DNA of 64,000 nt from Eutreptiella sp. 'Long Island Sound 2002' (GCA_964036045.1 OZ038378.1:164772549-164836548); one strand, 5' to 3'. Counted from the stretch's first letter, positions 21,829 to 33,345 are shown. Notes: generated from the sequence alone by a model not told the origin. Translations and numbers: made by a program.

Positions 21829-22767
21829 GTATTGCCCTCCCCGTTGTTGAAGGCAGCGCATTCCTGCAGGCATCCCCCCCCCCCCCCAACCTTCAGGAAG
21901 GCAAGGGAGCAGCACCGCTGGGCGTGCTGGAACAGTCCCCGCCACGACGCACAAAAGTGGAACGGAGATGGCGATGAAGGCCATGTGAGGGCAGGCGCGG
22001 CTGGGGCTGAGTGGCGTTTCCACACGTGACCTTTTGAGGCCCCTGTGCAGCACGCCAACAATGTGCACAGTTCCCATCTCAGGTTCACGAAGTGTTGTAG
22101 CTGGAATAATGACCCCCCCCCCCCCCCCGCCCTGCCCCCCTCCTCCCTGAACTTGGGCCAGAACGGCTCGTCTCAGAGGGCGGCTCGTGCACTGGGCAGC
22201 TTTCCTGTAGTATTCCTGGTCAGAATAGGCCAAGGAAGAGCGAACTTCGTGCTGTCTACACCACAAGCCTTCCATAATGAACAAAAGCCCAACCCCACTT
22301 CGCCCCACCCACCCACCCGCCCTTCCTCTCTTGGCCACGTAGTGCCAGCGCAAGAAAGGTGCATGGTATAGGTGGAAGGCATTTGTATGGTAGCACGCAT
22401 GAGTGTATCATAGTGATGATCTCACTGGAACTGCCGGACACTGCTGCATATGCATACGGGGGGGGGTTACCCCCCGCCCCCCCCCCCCCCCCTCCAGGAC
22501 CATTTTACCATTGATCCCCAGGACGCCCAGCCTATGCCCAGCCACTGTTCCGCTGACGGCAGGTGCCAGCTTCAGTGGCATTTGTAACCGACAATAACCT
22601 CCCCCAACCGCTTTGGCAACCTCCTCCAACCGCCTGTCTAACCACCTCTGGGGCCGCCTCTGAAGCCCCTTCCCTTCTAATGCATCCAGGGTCCCCCCCC
22701 CCCCCCCCCCGCCACGTGGGTCTGCCTCGGACACTCCTTCGGACTGCCCGTCGGGACCCCTGTGCAG

Positions 22768-22975
22768 GGACAAGCCCGGATGGAGACGCAGTCTCATGGA
22801 GATGCAGCCCAAGTTCGATGCCGACAGCCGGAACACCTCCGGGCACCTCCGCAGTGTCGCGGACAGTCCACGGGCCGGCCAACTGGTGCACAAGGGAGGC
22901 CGCAAGTTCGAGACCACCCTGCCGCACATCGACCACGTCCAGGGCTACGCAGGGCACGTGCCAGACCGACCACGG
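22768..22975 (+). CDS. Exon with a G-Y-A-G-H-V-P motif (possible ciliary inner-junction-type protein)
   Basis: After the acceptor CCCTGTGCAG (ending 22767) the frame reads D-K-P-G-W-R-R-S-L-M-E-M-Q-P-K-F-D-A-D and later V-Q-G-Y-A-G-H-V-P-D-R-P-R, ending at CGG|GTGTGT (22975/22976). A related motif recurs in the exons at 24356 and 25844. A repeated G-Y-x-G-H-x-P motif is typical of FAM166/CIMIP2-like microtubule inner proteins of motile cilia. That family link is a motif-level inference, not proven homology. Codons are strongly G/C-ending. Confidence 0.45.
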
Positions 22976-23104
22976 GTGTGTGACGGGGAGGGCCTTGGAA
23001 AAGGGAGGCAAGACCCCACCCGGTCCCCGTCGGATCCCCTCGACCACCACAATCGTCCACAACCAGGGCTGTCCTTAAGAACCCAGATTTTGTTTTTTCC
23101 TGTT

Positions 23105-23218
23105 CCGGACAGCCCGCAGGGACCACCAACCGCCAACCGCCAACCGCCAGCCGCCAACCGCCACCAACCGCCAATCGTCAATCCCCACCAACTACGAACC
23201 ACCAACCGCAACCTTTGA
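23105..23218. repeat. CCGCCAA-type short tandem repeat
   Basis: Imperfect heptamers (ACCGCCA and relatives) repeat about a dozen times in the intron between the 22.8- and 24.4-kb exons. Confidence 0.75.
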
Positions 23219-23678
23219 AGTAAAGAAGGTCTCATCTCGAATTTGATGCGCAACAGGAATTTTGTGCTGCTTTTGGCGCACAACCCATTGAATCTCAGAC
23301 CCCGCCTTTGCAAAGCGTTCTTGCCACCCTCATCCTCACGATGACCCCCCACAACCCGTGCCAACCCAAGCGGCCACGTGTGGATGATGGGAAGCCGCGG
23401 CACAATGTCGTGCGGTCTGTCAGTTGCTGCGGAAAGCAAAGTGTAACACTTTAAACTTAAGTTCAGCAAACCTGACCCTCACACAGTGTGTTTTTTCTTT
23501 TCCCTGGCTCAATGGGGTGCAGGTGTCCGCGGAGCGCCGGGAGACACCGAACCTTTGATGTTGTGCCCTTTCCTTGTGCAGGGAGGCAGGGGTGAGGGAG
23601 AGCGGAGACGGGAGGGCCGAGTGCCCGCAACAAAGCCAAACCAATCGCCTCTAAATGGCCTGACATGGGGGCGCTTAC

Positions 23679-24068
23679 CGATGGAGTAGGCTTTCTGAAT
23701 AGAGCGGTGTGACTGCATCGTGGTCCCCCTGGCACACTTGGATTGCTGTCTTGGTCCCACATCCGTATCCGACATCAGAGCCTGAGAGGCAGTGGAAACG
23801 CGGAGGACGACATACTTCAGGAGAATGGCAGTCACTTTTGGATGCAACAAAACAGAGCAAACTTCTGGACTCTGCCACGGCCACCAGGACTGTGTTGAAC
23901 ATTCCACGACCATCCGTCGGCATCAGATTCCACTGCTTGGCCTGTACGTATGGTCGATTATCCGCCAACTGCCACCGGGCGACCGTCAGCCTTGGCTGCT
24001 CCTCAGAAAATGCAAAAAGCTGCAAACTCCTGTCGCCTGAACCGCAAGCAACCGCAAAACGCCATCGG
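23679..24068 (-). CDS. Minus-strand exon, beta-propeller-like, nested in an intron of the plus-strand gene
   Basis: On the minus strand the frame contains R-F-A-V-A-C-G-S-G-D-R-S-L-Q-L-F-A-F, then N-T-V-L-V-A-V-A-E-S-R-S-L-L-C-F-V-A. Both look like WD/beta-propeller blades (V-A-x-G-S-x-D-x-x-L followed by a beta strand). It ends at a strong donor, ATCG|GTAAGC (complement of 23673-23678). The upstream boundary is uncertain: an acceptor could be at 24068, or GGCGACAG at about 24042. A donor-like GGATTGG|GTAAGTTG lies just beyond, at about 24086. I could not find further exons with confidence. Confidence 0.35.
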
Positions 24069-24355
24069 CTTGATAAACAACTTACCCAATCCGCTCTATT
24101 CCTGGGCCTGAGGGGGAAAGTGTTGGGGCGGGCACACCTGTTTCGCACCATCCTTCACCCGCACAGAACCGGGTGCCGCCGGCGCTGCACAGAGCGTTTC
24201 CGTGGAGCGGAGCGGGACCCGCCGCGGTCCATCGCACGCAGACGGTGTGAAGGTTTGGTGCCGTAGCACCCACTGGGACGCGTTTCACGCATCACGCCGC
24301 CACACGGCCCTGCGCACCTCTGCCCCCGCACGCCCCCCCACCGCTTCTCCCGCAG

Positions 24356-24604
24356 CACGTGGGGCATGTCTCCCCCCGCAAGTATAATGAGGTCATCGAT
24401 GCGGACTCCGACAAACCGAACCAGCGGGCAGTCAATACGCAGGACTTCAGCCTCACCGCCAGCCGAGCGGTGCTGGGCTACAAAGGCCATCAGCCCTCCC
24501 TCTACACGTCCGACGCGGGGGAGTTGGGCCCGGCAGCGGCCACCCCCTCCACCGCGGCTGCCAGCCCGAGTGCCAGCGCCGAGGACTGCAAGCAACGGGC
24601 AAAG
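24356..24604 (+). CDS. Exon with a G-Y-K-G-H-Q-P motif
   Basis: The acceptor is a C-tract, CCGCTTCTCCCGCAG, ending 24355. The frame then reads H-V-G-H-V-S-P-R-K-Y-N-E-V-I-D, later S-R-A-V-L-G-Y-K-G-H-Q-P-S-L-Y, then an Ala/Ser/Pro-rich stretch. The codons end overwhelmingly in G or C. A weak donor, AAAG|GTCGCC, lies near 24604; the true end is uncertain. The opposite strand is also open but lacks the motif and the codon pattern. Grouped with the 22768 and 25844 exons. Confidence 0.45.
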
Positions 24605-24820
24605 GTCGCCTCCCTTCGTCCATCCCGCACATCTCCTGTGCGCCAGCCACGACAACAACACACCAGCAACCCCCCGGACGTGGGACACCATCAGGCCTCT
24701 GCTCTGGCTTCAGGAATCGAACCCAGAAGGGCTGGAGGAGTCGGGCCGCAAATCAGTCCGAACCCCCCCCCCCCCCCCGCTGCTGCTGGCGTCCTCTCTC
24801 AGCACCTCACATCCCAGGAA

Positions 24821-24895
24821 TCCCGTGTGGTCTAGTGGTTAGGATTTCCGGCTGCATACTCGGGCGGCCAGGGGTTCGATTCCCCCCGCACGAGA
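24821..24895 (+). tRNA. tRNA-like gene, Glu-like body with a GCA anticodon
   Basis: TCCCGTG (24821-24827) pairs with CACGAGA (24889-24895) except for one C-A mismatch. The D arm GTCTAGTGGTTAGGAT is a good A box. GGGGTTCGATTCCCC is a good T arm and B box. The anticodon loop CTGCATA gives GCA (Cys), with one mismatch in the anticodon stem. A T5 run at 24900-24904 would terminate Pol III. The D and T arms look like tRNA-Glu, so it could be an altered tRNA, a pseudogene, or the head of a SINE. Confidence 0.5.
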
Positions 24896-25843
24896 GGTGT
24901 TTTTGCCTCCTCCTTGGTGCTTTGTGGAACAGCATACACTGAGGGCTTGCGATTTGGGGGGCCGGCAACTCCAGCACGGCCCCCGCCCGTCGCCGCCCCC
25001 GAACAACAAATAAAGAGGGTCGTTGCTTCAACTCGGAGCTCCCAGAAGCGCGGAAGCATCACAAGGGCCTTGGTTGGGGCTGGGATGCAGTGAGGGTACA
25101 AGATACAGGAGGGGTGCACTGGGAAAGACCCTTCTGGTTTGATGCGGGTGACTTGAAGGTCTGGGCTGTGCCACTTGACCAGTTGTTTCCATTTTCATTG
25201 CAAGATTTTGAAGACACACAACACATGGCGCGCCGTTGGGCGCCGCCATGGGTGGCAGTCCACGGACACAAAGAGCACACAGATTGCTTTTGGGGGGGTG
25301 GGGTATGGACCTTGTGCGGACGTGCCCCAAGGACAACCAAGCCACGGTGCCGTGGGGAATGGATGGCGTGTGAAGTGTGTGGGTCTGGCCTGTGGCATGA
25401 CTGTGCGACACGATGACGCAAGGACGACACGGGGATGGGACAGAGGGAATGCGTCGTTGCGGCACACACGGCTTGGCAGAGCGGTGACGTGGCTTGGGCA
25501 GAGCAGGTGGGGCGGTGGCACAGGAGTGCAAGCGCAGGGACAGAGGGGCAGTGGGTGGGTCCCGCCCCCCCTCCCCCCAGCGCGTACAAGTCAGTGCTGG
25601 AGTCGGCAAACCCCCGCATGGACTCGGAGTGTGCGTCTGGATGCACCTGGTCAACGGCACGGGCAACAGCCCGTCTCCGGGACAGCCGACCCCCGGAGTA
25701 GTCAAACAGGACAAGTCATCCGGGGGCTCCGTTGACACAACCAAAACCCGTTCGGACCCACAGAGGGTCAGAACGTGGCGAGAGGCCAACAGGCAAACAA
25801 TCTGATACCGAGGCCTTGTGCCAAACCCCCCCTCCCCCCCCAG

Positions 25844-26230
25844 CCCCCGCTCCGATCCTCCCGCTCTGACCTGCAGAATGCCGTGGTCGGCTTCACGGGG
25901 CACGTCCCCCGGTCCCCCCGCGTGCAGCCTCCCGTGGACAGCATCGCGCGGCCTCAGCGCAGCTTCCCTCTGGAGAGCCCCCGCAGGCGCTTCCAAGGCC
26001 CCGCCCCGAGCGACAACGCCTTTGCCGCCAGCCTCCGGGCCGACAGCCCCCCGATGCTGAGCCCCGTCGCCCGGTCCCCCCCCGGGCCCGTGAAGAACTA
26101 CCGGCACCAGTTCAAGGCCCGGCCCTTCTATGGGCCCGGGTCGGACTTCAATCGCCTGCCCTCCTACACGATGCAGAAGAACGACCTGCAGGCGGCCGCC
26201 ATGACCCCGCGGAGCCAAGCGAGGGCCTAG
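25844..26230 (+). CDS. Terminal exon with a G-F-T-G-H-V-P motif
   Basis: A C-tract acceptor (CCCCCCCCAG ending 25843), or an alternative CTGACCTGCAG ending 25876, precedes a GC3-rich frame closing at TAG 26228-26230. It contains L-Q-N-A-V-V-G-F-T-G-H-V-P-R-S-P-R, then a Pro/Ser/Arg-rich linker. The C-terminal block is K-N-Y-R-H-Q-F-K-A-R-P-F-Y-G-P-G-S-D-F, followed by N-R-L-P-S-Y-T-M-Q-K-N-D-L-Q. Together with the two earlier exons this suggests one gene of at least four exons across 21.7-26.2 kb on the plus strand. Function as a ciliary microtubule-associated protein is inference. Confidence 0.5.
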   Translation, partial: PPLRSSRSDLQNAVVGFTGHVPRSPRVQPPVDSIARPQRSFPLESPRRRFQGPAPSDNAFAASLRADSPPMLSPVARSPPGPVKNYRHQFKARPFYGPGSDFNRLPSYTMQKNDLQAAAMTPRSQARA

Positions 26231-27316
26231 CGCGGCTGCCGGGACGCGCACCGGACCGGCGCACGTCCGCCCCGGCCCCGGTCGCGCGCGCGTGGCCCCC
26301 GGTCGCAGTTTGTTACGCCCCCCCCCCCGTCATACTCCATGTCCATTGTTCCGCTGATGTGCTTTGCTGCTCCGTGATTCCTCCCGTTCTTTGTGATGGC
26401 CTCCCTTTCTGCCCAGCCCCGAGGGAAGTGTCATGCGGCAGGCGATCATGCCGCTGTACTTCATGTAGCATCACGTCCGACAACGAATCGGACTGGTGTA
26501 TGATTGACCCTAGCGACATTGTGTTACGCCCCCCCAGCACCGTGCGCTGTGCCCGCGCTGTGCGGAAAGTGGGTCATGTTGGACCCTTTTTTCCCCCAAT
26601 GGCCGAGGCGACCGCAGTCACTACGGTGCTCCCTCACGCGGGGCTGCTCAGATTCCTTTACTCAGTCCCAAAAACTCAGACAAAGAGTTAACACAAACGA
26701 TGTTTCCCACTCCAAATACCAGATCCCCGTCGAAATCCGCCGCTTCTGCCCCTCAGACATAGCCCCCCCGGCGGTGGGGGGGTGTTGAGGGTGGTCACGG
26801 GGACCCTGAGGGAACATGGGGCGCTGTGCCCGCGCCGTGCGCGCCCTGTGCGGAAACGCCCCCGACAGTGTGTTACGCTTCCAGTGCACTTCCGCAACAC
26901 TTCCTTCGCAAGTTGCTGCCCATTCACTGCCTTTTGGTGCACTTCCGTACGAAGCCCGATCTGTCGGATGGCGAAATGCCGCGTCATGCGGGACGCTCCT
27001 CGGAAGCGTCACGCCTTGCCGCTGGGACGCTGGGCAAATCTGCCCGGACAAGGGAGTACTGATAGAATACAGCAGGTCAGCGCTGCAAAGTACTCCGCAG
27101 GGCACCTCAGAGCCCAGGATTGGAAGGCCGCTCGCACTCCAGGATGCATGCGCACGCGACACCATCCGACTATTCAAGTCCAGCCCCAAGTCAGCACAAG
27201 GCGTGCCCTGACGTGGCGCCTGACCTCCCTTTCCCCATAAGCCTTGTCTCATCTCCCCCCCCCCCCCTCTTCTCCTGTAATCCAATGCATGTCTGTGTGT
27301 GTGTTCTCACCTGAAG
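26231..27316. other. No recognised gene
   Basis: 3' flank of the preceding gene and intergenic DNA. The phrase CACCGTGCGCTGTGCCCGC...GTGCGGAAA recurs at about 12930, 26536 and 26825, an interspersed repeat of unknown type. Confidence 0.4.
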
Positions 27317-27443
27317 TACCCTGAGCGAGGGCACCCCCGAGTGCCAGGCGCAGAAGAAGAATCTGCTGCAGTTGCGCCTCCGGACCCATCCCTGCGTGGG
27401 GACGGAAGCTGGAGAGCTGCGCCTGGCCCACATTCAGGGGCCT
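27317..27443 (+). CDS. Candidate exon, unknown protein
   Basis: After an acceptor-like TTCTCACCTGAAG (ending 27316) a GC3-rich frame reads T-L-S-E-G-T-P-E-C-Q-A-Q-K-K-N-L-L, then L-R-L-R-T-H-P-C-V-G-T-E-A-G-E-L-R-L-A-H-I-Q. No clear donor is seen at 27443. The following bases continue in another frame (D-A-S-T-F-E-F-V-V-V-G-A-M-P before a GGTATC), so the boundary is uncertain. Confidence 0.3.
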
Positions 27444-27936
27444 TTGGGTCGGCCAGGGACGCATCAACCTTCGAGTTTGTGGTGGTCGGCGCGATGCCGG
27501 TATCCCCCGATGCCTCCCCGCCACAAAGGCTGGGGTGCACCGGGCACGGGGGGTTGGGGGCACCGCACGGTTGACGGGGGGGGGGCAGTGGCCGCCCGCG
27601 CCCCAAGAAACACGGCGCATCAGAGCGTCAGGAGCGGGGGAAGGGGGGGGGGATGGGAGGAGGGTGCCAAACAACTCGTGGGTGGCTACTGATGCCGTTG
27701 GGTGGGGCGGTGACCAGAAGTGTCTTCCCGGGGCGTCCGGGGGTCGCTTGGAGCGCGTTTGCGGGCGCCAAAGCCCACGCATGTGCCTCCTCTCGTCTGA
27801 GGACGCATGCGGTTTCTCTCTTCCTGCCGTGGGGTCCGGATGGAAACGGCCGGGCAGCAGCAGTGAAAAAGCGGAGAGGGCGCTTGCAATTCTTTTGATT
27901 GAGACATCACTCAATTATCCCCCCCCCCCCCCCCCG

Positions 27937-27973
<37 letters not shown>

Positions 27974-30607
27974 TGGCTCTTGCACTTCGGTCCCTGAGCG
28001 GTGCGTGTGGGCCCCCCGCAACTCCCTGTTTCATTGCGCCGATGCCCATTCCATTGTTGTGTGTGCCTGAGTGTCTTTCTGAGTGTATGTGTTTTTCCCG
28101 AAAGGCGCCTGGCCTCATCACAACATGTCACGATCATCGTTTTGATTGTCTTGCGGTCTCTTGGGCCTGACGTGTGCATTGGAACTGACGAACATTTGGG
28201 CGCTGTCCGGCGCGCGCGCTGCACGTACACCCGCAGCGGCCGTGTCCGCTCTGTTCTCTCACAAGTGGGCGCGCGCGCGTCGGGTGGGTGGGCGAGACTG
28301 TGAAGAAGTCCCCTTCCTTCTTTTCTGAAGCGAGGGACTCTCTGGGGCCCAGTGATGTAAAGGTCCTGCGACATTCCGTTCCCAGCCTCCCAAAGAGGCC
28401 TCGGGTTTGCCTAACCTCATTAACCTGTCTCGGCCCTTGTTTGATTGCCCACGAGCAGGCCATCCTTGGCACTTGCATGCTGACGGACAACCCTGCGACC
28501 GCCCTTGAGAAAATGGAAGATGCGTAGGTGGCGCCACCAAGTGTCGCCCGGAGTTGGTTGAAGCACACTTGCAGACACCCAGAGGGAGTAACCGGATACA
28601 GCGCGCGTGCGGTGTGCGTGCGGTGCGCGCAGGATGCGTGCATCCGGGTTGTGCTGAGACCCGAGCCAAGACAAATGATGCCGCAAAAGCGCGCCACCGA
28701 AGAAAAAACGCTGTGCATCCGATCAGTTGTGGGGTACCACAATGCGCGACAAAATCTTTTGGGATAATGGCAGCGCTCCCCCAAAGCCTCCGAGGTACAG
28801 CACCGTGAGGGACCCCAAAGGGGGACCGCTGGCCCGCATTTTCCATCCAAACCCCTGTGCCGCGCACGCGCGGTGTGCGCATCGTGCAGACCCCCACCCC
28901 CACCCTCCCACGTATGCCCCTCCTCGCCCTATGGCATGTGCCAGGGTGTCTGGATCGAAACGTCTCGGCATGAGCAGTCACGACAGCAGCCGAGAGGCTG
29001 TGTGCCGGTGTTCTGCCTTGGGTTGCCGCCCCTCGGACCAACACATTCATGCCGCTGCTGTGCCGTGAGGCCTGCCTGCGCCACCCGCCTCCAATCCCGG
29101 GAACCCCAGCCCCCCTCCCCTCCCCCCCAACGCAGGGAACAGCAGGGGACAGCATGGCTGAGTGGGGCCAGCGCACCCAAATGCCGTCCCACTGATGATC
29201 TCTGACCCGCATGTACGCCCCTCACCCTGTAGAGGTACGGCCCATGAAGCCGATCGGCGAGGGCTAAAGGGCGTGGGCCCAGCCGAGTGTTTGCGTATCC
29301 ACAGGCTCAGCAGGCGACAAGCCGACCTGGTACAGTGGACAAGGGAGGACGGGTCCTGGCCCCTACCCCCGGCCGTTGAACTTTCAAACAGTGGAGACAC
29401 AGAACCAGGCATGCCACTGTGTCCGGCAGGAGGGCTGAATTCCGCGCAGAATCAGCCCAGTACCAGTGTGCCACTCAGTAAGATCTTGGCACATCTGAAA
29501 CTCAGTAGGAACTGGCCGGGGCTGTGTCCGACTCGGTAGGATCCGGCTCCTTCTGATCACGTCTGACGTGCCGGATGCTAGTGGCAAGTCTGCACAGAAC
29601 GCATTCTGTAACACTAGACCGAGAGCAATGAAGACCATGGAGGCAGGGGCGGTTGGAGCTGATTGTGGAGAAGCAACCCTGACCCGTTGTGGTCCCTCCG
29701 CCCGCGTGGGAGGACTGTGTGTCTTGAGTGGCACCTTCGGAGTACACCGGGACCCTGCGGCAATCCAGTGGCCCCCGGGGTGCCCCAGGGGCCTGCACGT
29801 CCCGCTGCCGACCGGCGTCCCACTGGCCATCCTCATTCTGTGTCCAAAGTGCTACGATACCCCGGTCCCCAAACCCCTCCGCAGCAGCAGTGAGCAGACG
29901 CGAAACGCAATGACCATTTCACACCCCCCAAGCCTTTGGTGCGATGCCACTCCGCATGATCTTGTTCCTCTGGCCCCAGATGGTCTCTGTATTCTATTTG
30001 TTGGTCTGACCTGTCTCTTCTTTTCGGTGGCCAGTGCTTCGTCGGTTGCGTTGTTCCAAGGTCGTTTGTGTCCATGGTGGGGGTGAGGAATGCCGCTTTG
30101 TGGGTCAGAGCAGGTTGGCACCGCTCACCGTGGCAGCCCACCGCCCTCTTGGCTCCCAGACGCTGCTCTGTGAGGCCCCTGCTCACACTGACGGAGCGTG
30201 TTTTCTGTGTGCAGTTGGAGGTTTCCGGAAAGCTGCAGACCGATGCGCTCTGGAATGTGATTTGACGAGCAAATGACTCCCCGAATGCGAGGGTCCTCCA
30301 CCGTGTGGCGACACTTTGTGCACTTTGTGTTTCTGTCTCCGGGACCACACCGTCTCCCGGGCCTGACCCTAACCCCATGGCCCATGTATGTGGACAGAGC
30401 ATTGACAATGACCAGTGCATGTCACATCAATGAAGTTCACTTGCACTGCATGGCGCCCGTGTGACAATGAATGTGTTGACCTTGTGCCAGAATGCACATC
30501 CCGGACAAGGATATGCTGTGTGTGATTTTGTGGATGCGAATACGGCAAGACGGTGTGCTCTCTCCGGCATGCTTCTCTCTTCTGTGAGGGTCTCCCCCCC
30601 CCCCCCC
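27444..30607. other. Intron-like or intergenic DNA with a CA repeat
   Basis: A C17-type tract at about 27919-27935 is followed by a (CA)n array at 27938-27971. One exon-like phrase at about 28745-28850 (D-K-I-F-W-D-N-G-S-A-P-P-K-P-P-R-Y) and a possible short terminal exon at 30214-30265 (after TTTTCTGTGTGCAG) may be real but are too short to assign. Confidence 0.35.
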
Positions 30608-30931
30608 CGTTGGACCTCCTGATGTGGTGGTGAGGGCATCATCGGCGGTGTTTGTGCCGTCGGCGGGGTGGGAGTATGTGGAACAAAGGGAGCTACAGGT
30701 CAGCAGCACGAGGCAGGCGTATGAAGTGTTGATGACCCTTTTTCAAAGGAGGTCACAGAGGAGAGGAAACAGCGGCTGTGTGGGGTGCTGTGCGAAGAGT
30801 TCCTCTCCAAGGCAAAAGCGGTTCTGCATCAGCAAGAGCGCAAGCGCAAGATCTATGTGCAGCTACGGGAGCTGCAGGTGCATCGTCCCATGTATAGTGT
30901 GCGAGCGGAAGACGGTACACTGTGTGAGTAG
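30608..30931 (+). pseudogene. Terminal coding exon broken by a 2-nt shift
   Basis: After a C-tract (about 30595-30610) the frame reads V-G-P-P-D-V-V-V-R-A-S-S-A-V-F-V-P, then R-E-L-Q-V-S-S-T-R-Q-A-Y-E-V. At 30725-30730 the coding sense moves to another frame: D-D-P-F-S-K-E-V-T-E-E-R-K-Q-R-L, then a long Lys/Arg/Gln-rich helix K-A-V-L-H-Q-Q-E-R-K-R-K-I-Y-V-Q-L. That frame ends at TAG 30929-30931. Deleting one GT from GAAGTGTTGATGAC would join them. Alternatively the second part is a separate exon with an acceptor at GAAG (30726). Unknown family; the helix looks coiled-coil-like. Confidence 0.4.
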
Positions 30932-31084
30932 CCGTGTGATATTGCGCAAGCCTTCAAGCAGGCCTGGTCTGACGACAGGCGGTGCAAAGTGTCCCCACGC
31001 CCGGAACTGGGGGTATTTCTGGCAGTGCAAAGTGTCCCCACGCACGGAATACATGGAAACAACCTGAAGAATGTTACCAATATA

Positions 31085-31815
31085 GGGGGTGCACTTAGCG
31101 CACTGCACGCGCAGTGCAAGCGCAGTGCAACTATTTGGGTGTGTGGCTGTATTAGAGACCCATACTTTGCGATACTAGGGGGGCATCATTGTTGTTTGAG
31201 AGTAGGTTTTAATACTTCTTCCACATTGGGGATATGGCATTTTTGGATTTTCACCTGGTTTCACCCATTTCCACCCTTTTCCACACTTTTTTGCTCATTT
31301 CCACCACATCCACTCTTTCCTAGGTTGATTTCTCCCCACCATGGGACCTCGATAAGGCGGGATGTATCCATTTTGTTTTCCCCCCATCATGGGGACCCTG
31401 AGTAGGCGCGGCTGATATCGGACCTCATGATCATGATCAAGGCCGAGGGACAATGCAGCATCCTCTCCAAGTGTTGTATCACGTCCAAGTACTATAATCG
31501 AAGGTGACCTCACGGGCTTGATCAATGTCAAGGATCCTTCGTGCCAGCCAAGACGTACCTTGCCGTCATCCCGAGGAGACGGGCGGCATCGGAGCTATGC
31601 TAGGCGGCCATACCCAACACCCCCGGGTCCATCGTCCCACCCCATTAGTGAAAGATGGACCACCTCCCGCCCCCACTGAAGGAGGTCTCCCAGGGTCTAC
31701 AGTGGGACATGCTCCTGAGGCAGGGGTGATATAAGGGCGTTTGGAAGGGGTGTGCTTGGGGACTCGTCAAGGGGAACCCGGTCTAAAACGTAGCGCGCAG
31801 TGCAAAGGTGCCCCC
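31085..31815. mobile_element. Family B element, TSD ATA
   Basis: It starts GGGGGTGCACTTAGCGCACT and ends GCGCAGTGCAAAGGTGCCCCC. ATA lies on both sides (31082-31084 and 31816-31818). The left 250 bp (AACTATTTGGGTGTGTGGC..., TTTCCACCACATCCACTC) match 8584-8790. Both ends carry GCGCAGTGC-type iterons in the same orientation. No intact frame. Confidence 0.75.
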
Positions 31816-32450
31816 ATAGGGGGCAATGAAAACGGGACTTGTGGGACCAACGCAGTCCAGATAGACCCTGGCATAGCATTACTGGAGGTATCAAAGCAAG
31901 AGGGATCCATGCGGATTGTTATTCGTGTGCAGGGAATCATTGGAACTCAAGAACAACCTTGATGAGAACAGCCTTGATGACAAAGTTCAGAAGGCAGGTG
32001 GGCAAACAAAGGGCGTCGCTGTTGAAACACAACCTCTTCGAGATTGCCACTAGTGCAACACTTAAGGCAATGCAAGTGTTTGTCTGCAGGATTCCAATTC
32101 TCAGCAGTAAGAAATGCCGCCTTTGTATGACAGTGATTGTTCTACCCTTAAGTTTGAGTGGTACATTTGGTACGTGTCAACAGTTTGAATCACAATGCAA
32201 TGTATTTCTGAACAAGAGGACGTGATTTTTCTACTCCGCAGGTCCAGGCACCCCACGCAACCCCACCCTGTGCACCCTCAAAGCCATGCCAACAGGGACA
32301 GCTTTTCAACAAAAAAAAAGTAGGGAAAATGGGTGGAAAATGGCGAAAAATGGTGAAAGTTGGCGAAAACGATTCGACAATTTTTAAAAGTCCTTGAACA
32401 CTTACTTGCATTTACATGTAATCACAATGCTCAGACCTTCATGTGGGGTC
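31816..32450. other. No recognised gene
   Basis: I see no supported coding sequence, RNA gene or large repeat. Confidence 0.4.
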
Positions 32451-33180
32451 CAAATATTCCCCAAAATTGAACAGACCATTGACCCCCCCCCCCCCCCCCA
32501 ACCCGGGACCTGTACCCTGAGCTGGTGGATGATGTCCGGGATGCCTTCACCCAGTATTAAAGACTCAGCATGTCGCATGGCTTTAAGGCTTTGGGACACC
32601 GGGCGTTTCAGAAAGTTTGAGGAAAACAAACCGCACCATGCCAAACAAGTAGCTTTTCACCAGCTCATATCAACGCCATAACCGAAGTATGACGAACCAG
32701 AACAGGGCACTAGCGCTAGGCAGGCTGCAAGACCACGTGTGCCCTTTGTGGATATGTTGCATAAGTACAAACCTGAAACCAAGTTTTTATGGTGCAGGTA
32801 TGCAGCAGTGAGAAGTGGAGGCCACATTGACTGCGCCATCTTCTCGGGGTCCTTGTAGCAGTAGGTACAAATAGGGCAGGGCACGACTGTTGGGCACGTG
32901 GGTGGCGAACAGCGTGAATTGTTTGGCGCCTTGCGGCTGTCCAATAGCATGATGGCTATCTGGTAAGCATTGATGCCTGAGTGATGGCAGTAGAGGGGTG
33001 CTGGAAGCTTTTGGAGGTCAGCAGTCTTGAGTAACTCACCGTGCACACCAATGTGTGTTGTGTGCGAAACAGAGTGTGATTCTACTCCCACATATGCCTA
33101 TCTTTCACTGGATGTATGTGCATGTGTACATGCCAACACCCATGATTTGCCCATTTGTTCGTGTTGTTTGGATCTGAACA
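32451..33180. repeat. Ancestral (empty-site) copy of a duplicated segment
   Basis: ATATTCCCCAAAATTGAAC through AACAAGTAGCTTTTCACC to ACAAGCAAAGCAA is closely similar to 60333-60342 + 61042-61222 + 62198-62725. The other copy contains two insertions that are absent here, so this copy records the pre-insertion state. Confidence 0.85.
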
Positions 33181-33345
33181 AGCAAAGCAAGCCACCACCT
33201 CAAGATACCCTGGGCACCCCCAACCAACCCCAAAGTACCCCAGCCCCCCCGACCCACCTCAAAGTCCCCCAAGTCCCCCCCCAACCCACACCAAAGCCCC
33301 CCCCCCCCATCTACCTCAAAGTACCCCCCCCCCCCAAGCCTCTTT
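33181..33345. repeat. C-rich imperfect tandem repeat
   Basis: Units such as CCCACCTCAAAGTACCCC repeat about six times with variable C runs. Not coding. Confidence 0.7.
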
